Shown piece by piece: positions 17,155 to 25,375 of a DNA stretch of 45,542 nt (positions are counted from its first letter, which is position 1; each line of letters opens with the position of its first letter). The notes below the pieces were generated by a model, which was not told where the DNA came from, ran no database searches, and saw only the letters and a program-made list of their open reading frames with translations. Origin of the DNA: JBGTGT01 sp051439375 (GTDB lineage Bacteria > Cyanobacteriota > Cyanobacteriia > Cyanobacteriales > Microcystaceae); contig JBFRWB010000133.1 in NCBI GenBank assembly GCA_051439375.1, positions 1-45,542 of the forward strand. Reading direction: 5' to 3'. The position numbers and the translations under genes were made by a program.

Positions 17155-17928
17155 TCAGAAATTATCTTTCATCCCCCGTAATTTGCCGAACACCCTTACT
17201 GCCTCTTGATGATTCATAGCAGTTTGTAATTCGGGAGTATCCCAGCGTAAAAAAGGGTTTGTGGCTTTCTCTAAGCCTAAAACTGAGGGAACAGTTGCTT
17301 CTCCATTTTCACGGGCAATTTTGACCTGTTCAAAGCGATTGTGCAACTCTTGATTGTTCTTATCTACCGTAATGGCAAATTTCAAATTACTGAGGGTATA
17401 TTCGTGGGCGCACCATATTCTAGTTTTATCGGGCAAATTGCGAATTTTACCCAAAGACTTAACCATTTCAGCCGGTGTTCCTTCAAAAAGCCGACCACAG
17501 CCCCCTGCAAAGAGCGTATCTCCACAGAATAATTCTCCATATCCATCATCAGCTACAGGGGGAAAGTAATAAGCAATATGTCCGTAAGTGTGTCCGGGGA
17601 CAAAAAAGACTTCAGCTTCCCGGCCGGCGAAATTGATGCGATCGCCTTCTTCGAGATAGACTTTTTGACAGGGAATTCTCCCTTGATCTTTCTTTCCACC
17701 ATAGATACATAGATTAGGATATTCTCTCATCAGAGCATTATTTGCTCCCACATGGTCTCCGTGATGGTGAGTATTGAAAATAGCGACTAATTCGGCATTT
17801 AGTTCCCTTAAACGAGTTAAAACGGGTTCAGGTTCTGCGGGATCAACGACGGCTGCTGTTTTAGTTTGGGGATCGTGAAGCAGAAAGATATAATTATCTG
17901 ATAAAGCAGGAAGTCTATAAATGTCCAT
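17155..17928 (-). CDS. gloB: Hydroxyacylglutathione hydrolase (glyoxalase II)
   Basis: Hydrolyses S-D-lactoylglutathione to D-lactate and glutathione, completing methylglyoxal detoxification. The metallo-beta-lactamase fold is clear: TxHxHxDH as NTHHHGDHVGANN near residue 54, VPGHTYGHIAYYF, LFCGDTLFAGGCGRLFEG and CAHEYTLSNLKFA, with a glyoxalase II C-terminal domain ending in LRGMKDNF. The open frame extends 20 codons further upstream, but MDIYRLPALSDNY is the conserved family start, so the ATG at 17928 is chosen. It is divergent from the ABC ATPase gene, with about 73 bp shared between the starts. Confidence 0.95.
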   Translation of the reverse strand: MDIYRLPALSDNYIFLLHDPQTKTAAVVDPAEPEPVLTRLRELNAELVAIFNTHHHGDHVGANNALMREYPNLCIYGGKKDQGRIPCQKVYLEEGDRINFAGREAEVFFVPGHTYGHIAYYFPPVADDGYGELFCGDTLFAGGCGRLFEGTPAEMVKSLGKIRNLPDKTRIWCAHEYTLSNLKFAITVDKNNQELHNRFEQVKIARENGEATVPSVLGLEKATNPFLRWDTPELQTAMNHQEAVRVFGKLRGMKDNF

Positions 17929-18001
17929 TATTACGATAAGGGTTGACTTTATGCTTACTATTATTAATGATTTTAGATTAAGGATCAACCGAGTTTTTAA
18001 A

Positions 18002-18655
18002 ATGTTATCTCTCCAACAGATTAGTTATCATCCCCCTGCAACGCCAACTCCTATTTTACAGGACGTTAACTTAGAGTTAGCTCCCCAAGAATTAGGGTTA
18101 ATTATTGGACCTTCGGGTTCAGGGAAAACTACGTTATTGGAAATTTTAGCAGGATTTGCTGAACAAACTAAGGGTAAGATTTTTTGGAATACCCAATTAT
18201 TAACTCCCCTTCATTTACAGCAACTAGGGGGGTTAGTGTTTCAGTTTCCCGAACGTCATTTTTGTGGTCACAATTTATTAGAAGAATTACGTCTAGGACA
18301 TCCCGAAATTCGCAGCGATCAAATTAAGTCAGCTTTACAAGAAGTTGGGTTAGATCATCTTCCTTTAGAAACGTCTCCTGATAATTTAAGCGGGGGACAA
18401 CAACGACGGTTATCTTTGGCAGTTCAATTAATCCGTCAACCTAATTTATTATTATTAGATGAACCCACTGCAGGACTCGATTGGTCAATGCGGAATCAGT
18501 TGGCTAAACTATTAGCAAAGTTAAAGGAACATTGGACGTTATTAGTGGTTAGTCATGATTCAGGGGAATTACTAGCAATAGCTGATCGCTGTTGGAAAAT
18601 TAATGAGGGAAAATTAAACCCGATTGATCCAATTGCATTAAAAGTCTCTGCTTAA
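18002..18655 (+). CDS. ABC transporter ATP-binding protein
   Basis: A compact, stand-alone ATPase of about 217 residues with Walker A (GPSGSGKTT), Q-loop (FQFPERHFCG), signature LSGGQQRRLSLA, Walker B (LLLLDEPTAGLD) and the switch histidine (VVSHDSGE). The Q-loop with FPERHF resembles energy-coupling-factor type ATPases and the cyanobacterial/plastid ABCI11-like group; substrate and membrane partner are unknown and no permease gene is adjacent. The frame extends to 17921, overlapping gloB, but the ATG at 18002 just before LSLQQISYHPP is the likely start. rsmG follows 24 bp downstream on the same strand, suggesting co-transcription. Confidence 0.88.
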   Translation: MLSLQQISYHPPATPTPILQDVNLELAPQELGLIIGPSGSGKTTLLEILAGFAEQTKGKIFWNTQLLTPLHLQQLGGLVFQFPERHFCGHNLLEELRLGHPEIRSDQIKSALQEVGLDHLPLETSPDNLSGGQQRRLSLAVQLIRQPNLLLLDEPTAGLDWSMRNQLAKLLAKLKEHWTLLVVSHDSGELLAIADRCWKINEGKLNPIDPIALKVSA

Positions 18656-18679
18656 TTTTTATTGATTTTATTAGTTAAT

Positions 18680-19408
18680 ATGGAACAATGGCAAAGGTTA
18701 AGTCCACTCTGGAAAGCTACTTTGAATTGGCAACCAACTGAACAAAATTTTCAACAGTTTAACCGACTTTATCAGGAAATTTTAGACGGAAATCGTAAAT
18801 TTAATTTAACCAGAATTACTGAACCCTTAGATTTTTGGGAGAAACATTTATGGGATTCTTTAGCTCCTATTTTTTATAGCCCAAAGTTATTAAGTTTAAA
18901 TCAATTAAGAGCCATTGATATTGGTACAGGAGCAGGATTTCCTGCCATTCCTTTAGCCATTATTTTTCCTCAATGGCAACTCACTTTACTAGATTCCACT
19001 CGAAAAAAAATTAGGTTTATTGATGAATTATCTAATAAGTTAGGCATTGATAATGTTAAAACAATTATTGATCGGGCTGAAAATTTAGGACAATCGAAAT
19101 ACTATCGCAATGGTTATGATGTAGTGTTGATTCGTGCCGTTGCTGAGGCTTCTGTCTGTGCTGAATATGCACTTCCTTTATTAAAAATAGGCGGTATTGC
19201 TTTATTATATCGAGGACAATGGACAGAGCAAGAAGAAGTAACATTAAGTCAAGCGTTAGAACAATTAGGGGGTAAAATGGTAAATAAAGAGGCTTTTACA
19301 ACTCCTTTAAGCCAGAGTGTTCGTCATTGTCTTTATCTAAAAAAAATTAAGAAAACCCCTGCTAAATTTCCTCGTGATGTGGGGATTCCCACCCAAAAAC
19401 CATTATAG
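18680..19408 (+). CDS. rsmG: 16S rRNA (guanine-527-N7)-methyltransferase
   Basis: Methylates N7 of G527 in the 530 loop of 16S rRNA using S-adenosylmethionine; in other bacteria loss gives low-level streptomycin resistance. The SAM-binding motif is AIDIGTGAGFPAIPLAI, and the typical N-terminal FNRLYQEILDGNRKFNLTRI and post-motif LLDSTRKKIRFIDEL are present. The ATG at 18680 is preferred over the in-frame TTG at 18662. The C-terminus ends FPRDVGIPTQKPL, as is usual for the family. It follows the ABC ATPase gene closely. Confidence 0.94.
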   Translation: MEQWQRLSPLWKATLNWQPTEQNFQQFNRLYQEILDGNRKFNLTRITEPLDFWEKHLWDSLAPIFYSPKLLSLNQLRAIDIGTGAGFPAIPLAIIFPQWQLTLLDSTRKKIRFIDELSNKLGIDNVKTIIDRAENLGQSKYYRNGYDVVLIRAVAEASVCAEYALPLLKIGGIALLYRGQWTEQEEVTLSQALEQLGGKMVNKEAFTTPLSQSVRHCLYLKKIKKTPAKFPRDVGIPTQKPL

Positions 19409-19511
19409 AATATGTTATAGATTTTGATATTTTTTGATAAATTCAAGATTATTTTAACCCCACCTAAAAACTGCTATAATCATAAAACGTTTAATCGTTC
19501 TAAAACAATCT

Positions 19512-19847
19512 ATGCCCACCAAAATTTGTGCCTTATTATTAATTTTTTGTTTAGTGTTAGGAATAGCGATCGCACCCGTTTATGCCACAGAAACCGTAAA
19601 TGGTGCTAAAATTTTTGAAACCAATTGTGCGGGTTGCCATCTTAATGGGGGTAATATCATTCGGCGGGGAAAAACCTTAAAGAAAAAAGCCTTAACACGA
19701 TATAAAATGGATACATTAGAGGCTGTGATGAATATTGTATCTAATGGAAAAGGTGTAATGTCTGCTTATAGCGATCGCTTAAGCGCAACCGAGATTGAAA
19801 CGGTGGCTAACTATGTTTTAAAACAAGCAGAAAATGATTGGAATTAA
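19512..19847 (+). CDS. Cytochrome c6-family protein (c6B/c6C-like)
   Basis: A 111-residue exported haem protein. The signal peptide is about residues 1-25, ending PVYA. Haem attachment is CAGCH at residues 39-43, and the methionine ligand is M83 in NGKGVMSAY. Canonical c6 (PetJ) carries electrons from cytochrome b6f to photosystem I. Two things point to the less-studied c6B/c6C side group: the GGNIIRRGKTLK segment and isoleucine 75 where canonical c6 has the glutamine that raises the midpoint potential. The ATG is preceded by an AT-rich leader. It is a single gene after rsmG. The subgroup is inference; the c-type cytochrome call is firm. Confidence 0.88.
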   Translation: MPTKICALLLIFCLVLGIAIAPVYATETVNGAKIFETNCAGCHLNGGNIIRRGKTLKKKALTRYKMDTLEAVMNIVSNGKGVMSAYSDRLSATEIETVANYVLKQAENDWN

Positions 19848-19920
19848 CAGGGAAAACTTGCTACGCTTGTGTAATCATTACAAGAAACGTTAACCAATAC
19901 TATAGATGGAGTTAGTCAAT

Positions 19921-20073
19921 ATGGAAGAATTATTCACCTTAAGAGATTTACTACTACTATTATGAGGCGCAGTAAAGGAAGCATTTGAAGGAAAATATGA
20001 CCCAGAGGAATTAACAGAAATAGTTAATCAAACAGCAATTATTAACCAAGCCATATCATTAACTTTAGTGTAG
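19921..20073 (+). pseudogene. Degenerate small coding remnant
   Basis: Reading from ATG gives MEELFTLRDLLLLL, then an in-frame TGA, then GAVKEAFEGKYDPEELTEIV and a further stop. The start resembles cyanobacterial short proteins opening MEELL-LR-LLL, so this may be an internally deleted remnant broken by a stop. Too short for certainty. Confidence 0.35.
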
Positions 20074-20106
20074 GAAAAAGTAACCTTTTCAAGCTTGATG
20101 AGTGAA

Positions 20107-20134
20107 GGTGCATTAAGGTTGGGTATAATGCACC
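20107..20134. terminator. Hairpin 3' of enolase
   Basis: GGTGCATTA and TAATGCACC form a 9-bp stem with a 10-base loop, 14 bp past the enolase stop codon. It lacks a strong U tract on the minus strand, so it may be a REP-like repeat or an RNA-stabilising hairpin rather than a classical terminator. Confidence 0.5.
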
Positions 20135-20147
20135 CTACTAGAAAAGT

Positions 20148-21428
20148 TTAGCTAAAGGCAGATTTACCTGCAAAACGGGCGGCTGTTCCTAAATCTCGCT
20201 CAATTCGTAGTAATTGATTGAATTTAGCAATCCGTTCCCCTCGACACCCCGAACCAGTTTTAATTTGTCCTGCGCTTGTAGCAACAACTAAGTCGGCAAT
20301 TGTTGTATCTTCCGTTTCACCCGAACGATGGGAAACAAAGCATTTATAGTTATTTTTGGTGGCTAATTCGATGGTATCTAACGTTTCTGTTAAGCTACCA
20401 ATCTGATTGACTTTAATTAAGACAGAATTAGCGATTCCAGCTTCAATTCCCTCAGCTACGATTTTAGGATTGGTACAGAATAAATCGTCCCCAACCAGTT
20501 CAATTTTGCCGCCAATAGCATCGGTAAGCATTTTCCAGCCTTCCCAATCATTTTCTCCTAAACCGTCTTCTATAGAAACAATCGGATATTTATTGACCCA
20601 ATCTTCCCATAATTTAACCATTTCTTCTGAGCTTTTTGTTGATTGATCCGACTTAAAGAACAAATATTCACCTTCTTTGTCTTTACATAGTTCAGAAGTC
20701 GCTGGATCTAGACAAATAGAAATATCTTCTCCCGGTTTATAGCCGGCGGCTGCAATGGCTTCCATAATAAATTCCATTGCTTCTTCATTTGATTTTAAAT
20801 CAGGGGCAAATCCGCCTTCGTCTCCGATTCCTGTACTATAACCTTTCTTTTTCAGCAATCCTTTAAGGACATGAAAGGTTTCCTCTCCCATGCGAATGGC
20901 TTCTGTAAAGTTCGGTGCATTGTGGGGGGCAATCATAAATTCTTGGAAGTCAATGCTATTATCGGCATGAGCCCCTCCATTAATGACATTCATGCAAGGA
21001 ACAGGCAATAAGCTGGCATTTGTTCCCCCAAGATAGCGATAAAGGGGAATTTCTAAGTAATTAGCCGCAGCTTTAGCCACAGCAAGAGAAACAGATAGTA
21101 TGGCATTTGCGCCTAATTTGGCTTTATTGGGTGTACCATCGAGTTCTAACATGGTTTGGTCAATTAACCGTTGTTCGGTCACATTCATTCCCACTAATTC
21201 GGGTGCAATGCTTCCATTGACGTTTTCTACGGCTTTTAAGACCCCTTTCCCGCCATAACGGGTTTTATCCCCGTCTCTGAGTTCAACAGCTTCTTTTTCC
21301 CCCGTAGATGCCCCAGAAGGCACTAATGCACTGCCCATTGTGCCATCTTCGAGCGTCACCAACGCTTCTACGGTTGGGTTTCCGCGAGAGTCAATCATTT
21401 CGGCTGCAACAATTTCTTCGATATACAT
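20148..21428 (-). CDS. eno: Enolase
   Basis: Catalyses 2-phosphoglycerate to phosphoenolpyruvate in glycolysis and gluconeogenesis. The 426-residue protein shows all family marks: SRGNPTVEALV and GSALVPSGASTGEKEAVELR at the N-terminus, VPCMNVINGGAHADN, the metal ligands in SICLDPATSE, SIEDGLGENDWEG and LVGDDLFCTN, the catalytic lysine in LIKVNQIGSLTETL, and the C-terminal CFVSHRSGETEDTTIADL signature. It begins with ATG at MYIEEIVAAEMIDS. It is a single gene with a hairpin at its 3' end; together with ppsA in this window it covers two steps around PEP. Confidence 0.98.
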   Translation of the reverse strand: MYIEEIVAAEMIDSRGNPTVEALVTLEDGTMGSALVPSGASTGEKEAVELRDGDKTRYGGKGVLKAVENVNGSIAPELVGMNVTEQRLIDQTMLELDGTPNKAKLGANAILSVSLAVAKAAANYLEIPLYRYLGGTNASLLPVPCMNVINGGAHADNSIDFQEFMIAPHNAPNFTEAIRMGEETFHVLKGLLKKKGYSTGIGDEGGFAPDLKSNEEAMEFIMEAIAAAGYKPGEDISICLDPATSELCKDKEGEYLFFKSDQSTKSSEEMVKLWEDWVNKYPIVSIEDGLGENDWEGWKMLTDAIGGKIELVGDDLFCTNPKIVAEGIEAGIANSVLIKVNQIGSLTETLDTIELATKNNYKCFVSHRSGETEDTTIADLVVATSAGQIKTGSGCRGERIAKFNQLLRIERDLGTAARFAGKSAFS

Positions 21429-21557
21429 AATGGTTAAAGCTCAAGTGTTAGGTTTTAGAGGGTAAATTCAGGATCTAATCCCCCATTCCTTATACCTTGT
21501 TTCTTAGACGTTAGCTAAGAATTTAATTTCATTTTTCTATTCTTTATTTTGCTCAAG

Positions 21558-21932
21558 TTATAAGTCAGCTTTCAGACGACGAAACCGATCTGAATAACTG
21601 CGTAGGGTTTCTAAGCCAAATAAAGGGGTTTGTTGGACAGCAAAGAGAAAGTGTTCTTTATCTAAAAAGGCTAATGTACAATCGGTTTTTGCGATCGCTG
21701 TTGAAGTTCGTTTATGATCAGCATGAACCATTGCGCCAATACCAAATACATCTCCTTGTTCGATGGTTTCGATGACTTTACCCTGAATTTGCATCTCGAC
21801 AGACCCTTCAATAATGCCATACATAATGGTTTCTTGATCCCCCTCTTTAAAGATAATTTCTCCTGCTTGAAAAATTTTAGGAGAGCCGTGGGTTTGATAG
21901 AGTTTAACTGTCTCTGTGGGATTTAATAGCAT
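21558..21932 (-). CDS. Cyclic-nucleotide-binding-fold protein without output domain
   Basis: A 124-residue single cupin-like CNMP domain: AGEIIFKEGDQETIMYGIIE, then the phosphate-binding cassette region VFGIGAMVHADHKRTSTAIA and a final helix with FLFAVQQTP. The cassette glutamate that contacts the ribose in CRP/PKA (FGE) is replaced (FGI), while the arginine is kept, so cyclic AMP binding is doubtful. There is no DNA-binding helix-turn-helix, so it is not a CRP regulator by itself. It lies between enolase and a diguanylate cyclase on the same strand, with spacings that suggest separate transcripts. Confidence 0.82.
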   Translation of the reverse strand: MLLNPTETVKLYQTHGSPKIFQAGEIIFKEGDQETIMYGIIEGSVEMQIQGKVIETIEQGDVFGIGAMVHADHKRTSTAIAKTDCTLAFLDKEHFLFAVQQTPLFGLETLRSYSDRFRRLKADL

Positions 21933-22120
21933 TGTAGTAATAAATTAATGGTAAATTAAACGATGGATAAGGTTAAATACTTCAATTGAGCAAGTATCTC
22001 CCCTATTCTACTGGAATATATCCAAGGATAAGGTAATGTTAGGGTTAAGGGTTGATTAAGGATTAATTAATCTAATCATTTAATTTATAAAGAGGAGGCT
22101 TTAAACCCAAATTTTCGGTG

Positions 22121-22137
22121 AATGGGAAAAACCCATT
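22121..22137 (-). terminator. Small hairpin 3' of the diguanylate cyclase gene
   Basis: AATGGG and CCCATT arms around a 5-base loop, 7 bp beyond the stop codon of the minus-strand gene. On that strand the loop is T-rich, but no strong U tract follows, so termination is only likely. Confidence 0.4.
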
Positions 22138-22143
22138 AGCCTT

Positions 22144-24210
22144 TTAATTAGCAACAATTACTCGATTTCGTCCTGTCGCTTTCGCTTGATAAAGAGCCGT
22201 ATCGGCCGATTGTAGTAAAGTAGAACATTGATCACCATGTTCGGGAAACGCAGCAACCCCAAGGGAAGCGGTTAATTGATTTAAGGATTGATTTTGATAA
22301 TTCAAGACCAGTTGACTGAGGGAAACTCGAATTTCTTCGGCTCTTTTTTGGGTATCAGTTAAGGAAGCATTGGGCAAAATTAAGGTCATTTCTTCCCCAC
22401 CGTAACGACAAGCAATATCTTCGTGACGAACTTTTATATTGAGTAAATGACTCACGGTTTTTAGAACAAAGTCTCCTGCATCATGCCCATAAAGATCGTT
22501 ATATTGTTTAAAGTGATCAACATCGAGCATGATAATCCCTACAGAATAATTTTCGCGTCTAGCACGGGCTAATTCTTTGGACAAAAAAGTATCTAAGTAA
22601 CGACGGTTATACAATTCAGTTAGGGGATCAATGATACTTTGTCTTTCCAATTGTTCTCGTAGTTGTAAATTAGAAATTGCTAGTCCAATTTGTTCTACGG
22701 TTGTTCGAGCCAGTTGTTGTTTGGTTTCCGACAGTGCATCAGGAATCGCCGTACAAAGAAATAATAAGCCAAAAACTTCTTGATTAGATAAAATAGGAAT
22801 ACATAGAGTCCGGCTGACAGTTGGACAGAGTTCTTGATGACCACAAAAGGCACTTGATTGTTGAGGTTCACAGAGGTACATTCGGCCTCGACGTAACGCC
22901 CAACAGCTATTAACAGTAAAGCTTTTAATTGGTGGTGCTAACTCTCCCCAACTCACAATTTTTTGACAGTGTTCACCCGTTGAATCATTCATAAAGATAC
23001 AACCTGAACAATCAGGAAAAAGGGGTTGTAGAAGCCTTGGCATAATTTTCCAAGCTTCTGTCACTGAGTTAGCAGATTGCAGGAAATCACTCAATTCACT
23101 GAGTAAAACTAAATCTTTATTTCTGTGATCGAGTTGGGTTAATTTGCTTTCTAATTGTTGTTTTTTGTCTATTAATTGACTCTTATCTTCCTTGTCCTGA
23201 GTGATATCTTGTAAAATACCTTCTGTGGCTATAAAATTATTCTTCTTATCCCGAATTGTATGCTCAAAGTAACGGATTAAACGCTGTTGGCCATCAGGAT
23301 GAATAAAGCGCATTTCACCACTGTACTTATCTATTTTATTTTCTCGTACTAACTGAGTAAAAACAAGGGATTCTTCTAGATCATCTGGCAACCAGTCAAT
23401 GGTATCCGGCCATTTCTGCCCCATAATTGCCTCTTTCCTCATACCAAAAATTTCCTCAAAGTTATTACTAACATAGGTAATATTTAGGGATAAATCGTAA
23501 CTATAAACTAGAAACTGATGCCCAATCTCATCGACTAAGCGTTTGTACTTTTCTTTCGCTTTTTCTAAGTCAATTTTAGCTTGATATTTCTCAGTTATAT
23601 CTAAAGCAACCCCACCCGCTAAGATATTTTTTTGTCTATGGTGAATGGGAAATTTACAAACATGATAATGATGAATTTTACCCTTTGAGTCAATTCCTGT
23701 TTCTTCTGTTTCTAAGATAGCCTGAGTATCAATAACTTGTTGATTATGGCGACGATCTTGCCAAGCCATATCATCAGGAAGTAGGTTATGTATAGATTGA
23801 CCAATCACCTCATTCTTTGCTTTTCCTAAAAACTCCAAACAATGATTATTGCCATAGTGAACGATTCCATCCTTATCAACCACCCAAGCGAGTATCGGTG
23901 CATGGGTCATAAAGTTCTCAAATTCTTCTAACTTGTCTTGGAGTTCCTGTTCTATACTTTTAAAACGATCAAAATTAAAATAAACATTGAATGCATTCCT
24001 AACCCCTTTTGCATCATAAATCAGCTTGATACAGACAATGAAAACAGATGAGAAGGTAATGCTTGAGGGTAGCCAATGTTGATGTAACAACCCATGAACA
24101 AACGCATCAATAGCTATGACGATAAGTGAGACCTGAGAGAGCAGTTGCCATCCACTACGGTAAAGTCTATGCTGAGATTTATGTAATCCCAAAGGGGTGT
24201 CGAAGAACAT
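22144..24210 (-). CDS. PAS-PAS-GAF-GGDEF diguanylate cyclase
   Basis: A 688-residue signalling protein predicted to make cyclic di-GMP. In order: two N-terminal membrane helices (about residues 20-65), a first PAS domain (about 90-215), a second PAS domain with PAC tail (about 225-345, ending FIATEGILQDITQDK), a short coiled coil, a GAF domain (about 375-510, with cysteines in CSGCIFMN and CEPQQSSAFCGHQELCP), and a GGDEF domain (about 525-688). The active-site loop is GGEEM near residue 605, and an RxxD product-inhibition site (RHED) lies five residues before it. The cysteine-rich GAF might bind a cofactor, which is inference. Confidence 0.93.
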   Translation of the reverse strand: MFFDTPLGLHKSQHRLYRSGWQLLSQVSLIVIAIDAFVHGLLHQHWLPSSITFSSVFIVCIKLIYDAKGVRNAFNVYFNFDRFKSIEQELQDKLEEFENFMTHAPILAWVVDKDGIVHYGNNHCLEFLGKAKNEVIGQSIHNLLPDDMAWQDRRHNQQVIDTQAILETEETGIDSKGKIHHYHVCKFPIHHRQKNILAGGVALDITEKYQAKIDLEKAKEKYKRLVDEIGHQFLVYSYDLSLNITYVSNNFEEIFGMRKEAIMGQKWPDTIDWLPDDLEESLVFTQLVRENKIDKYSGEMRFIHPDGQQRLIRYFEHTIRDKKNNFIATEGILQDITQDKEDKSQLIDKKQQLESKLTQLDHRNKDLVLLSELSDFLQSANSVTEAWKIMPRLLQPLFPDCSGCIFMNDSTGEHCQKIVSWGELAPPIKSFTVNSCWALRRGRMYLCEPQQSSAFCGHQELCPTVSRTLCIPILSNQEVFGLLFLCTAIPDALSETKQQLARTTVEQIGLAISNLQLREQLERQSIIDPLTELYNRRYLDTFLSKELARARRENYSVGIIMLDVDHFKQYNDLYGHDAGDFVLKTVSHLLNIKVRHEDIACRYGGEEMTLILPNASLTDTQKRAEEIRVSLSQLVLNYQNQSLNQLTASLGVAAFPEHGDQCSTLLQSADTALYQAKATGRNRVIVAN

Positions 24211-24357
24211 AGAGAATCATCCTCTTTCTTTCTCATCTTCCATAATTTTACTGAATTATAGTTTGTGGCAGTTAAGGTTTGTTGTATTTCTTAAATTTGT
24301 AACAAGCGGTTAACGCATAAAGTCTTCTTACAATGGAGTTGAGAACTCTGAACTCAT

Positions 24358-25164
24358 CTAATCTAATTCAATGCCTAATTCTTTCAATCTAGCATTCATT
24401 TGGGCTAATTTTTGCTCTGCAAGTTCTTTCTGTTGACGTTCCTCTGTTTCCCGTTGCAAAGCTAATGCTTCCCGTTGCAAGGCCAATTCCTTTTGTTGAC
24501 GTTCCTCTGCTTCGCGTTGCTGTGCTAATTCTTTCCCTTGACGTTCTTTAATAGTGGATTCTTCAGGTTTTGGCACTAATTCTCTATCAAGGGTAAAATA
24601 TCTTAATTGGTTCTCATAAATTCCTAAATATAATCCTAATTGTTCACTCCATAACCATCCTTGTTCATTGGGTTCAATGGGTTGATATTTCTTATTGATT
24701 AAAGTAAAGCCTTGAAATTCCAAGGTATAAGGGTCAAACCAAAAATAATCGGGTGTTTGAAACGTATCTTGATAAAGTTGCTTTTTTTCTTCCCTATCCG
24801 TCTTAGCGGTACTATCAGAGAGAATTTCTACTATCATATTGGGATATTTTTCGTCTTCTTGCCAAACCACCCAACTTTTACGCGGGGGGTTTCTCTTTGT
24901 CCCTAGTACCACAAAAAAATCGGGGCCTCGGAAATCTTCTGATTTTTTCTGATTGGGACTATAGTAAATCGTTAAATTGCCCGCAGCAAAGAAATCGTCC
25001 CTATCTTGCCATAATTGTTCTAAAGATTTTAGCAGGATATAAATTTGATTGAGGTGTAAATAAGTTTCCAATGGGGGTTCATCACTCCATAATTCACCTT
25101 GAGGATAGATTACCTCATGGTTAGAGTCAGTGCCTTGAGAGGAAAGAGAAGAAATAGCAGTCAT
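24358..25164 (-). CDS. Uma2 family protein with C-terminal coiled coil
   Basis: A 268-residue Uma2/DUF820 protein. The nuclease-fold marks are GPDFFVVLG, MIVEILSDSTAKTDREEKK and YFWFDPYTLEFQGF, in about residues 30-200. The last 65 residues are a charged heptad-like coiled coil built of repeats of the type LALQRE and ERQQKELA, a tail common in cyanobacterial Uma2 proteins and variable in length. Biological function is unknown. The gene is intact and stands alone between the diguanylate cyclase and glgC. Confidence 0.9.
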   Translation of the reverse strand: MTAISSLSSQGTDSNHEVIYPQGELWSDEPPLETYLHLNQIYILLKSLEQLWQDRDDFFAAGNLTIYYSPNQKKSEDFRGPDFFVVLGTKRNPPRKSWVVWQEDEKYPNMIVEILSDSTAKTDREEKKQLYQDTFQTPDYFWFDPYTLEFQGFTLINKKYQPIEPNEQGWLWSEQLGLYLGIYENQLRYFTLDRELVPKPEESTIKERQGKELAQQREAEERQQKELALQREALALQRETEERQQKELAEQKLAQMNARLKELGIELD

Positions 25165-25375
25165 AAAAAATGTGGAATTTAGACTACGCGAAGGGTTGTC
25201 TATTTATCTTAACGTGCGTCAGAAGTTGCAGCTTAATGGGCGAAAGCCTTTCTCTCCTACAAAGAAGTTACCGTTTTGACCTCCGAACTACTTTTAAACA
25301 TACTTCCCCATCTCTAAGCTAAAGTGAATCAACTTCAGAAGAGACAGGGAAAAAGAATAGAAAGAAAATGATGTT

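Noticed and set aside
17921..18001. Extended start of the ABC ATPase overlapping gloB
   Set aside because: The extension lacks conservation and the normal start of the fold is at 18002.
24358..25164. Toxin or structural protein based on the coiled-coil tail
   Set aside because: The N-terminal two thirds are plainly Uma2, and such tails are common in that family.
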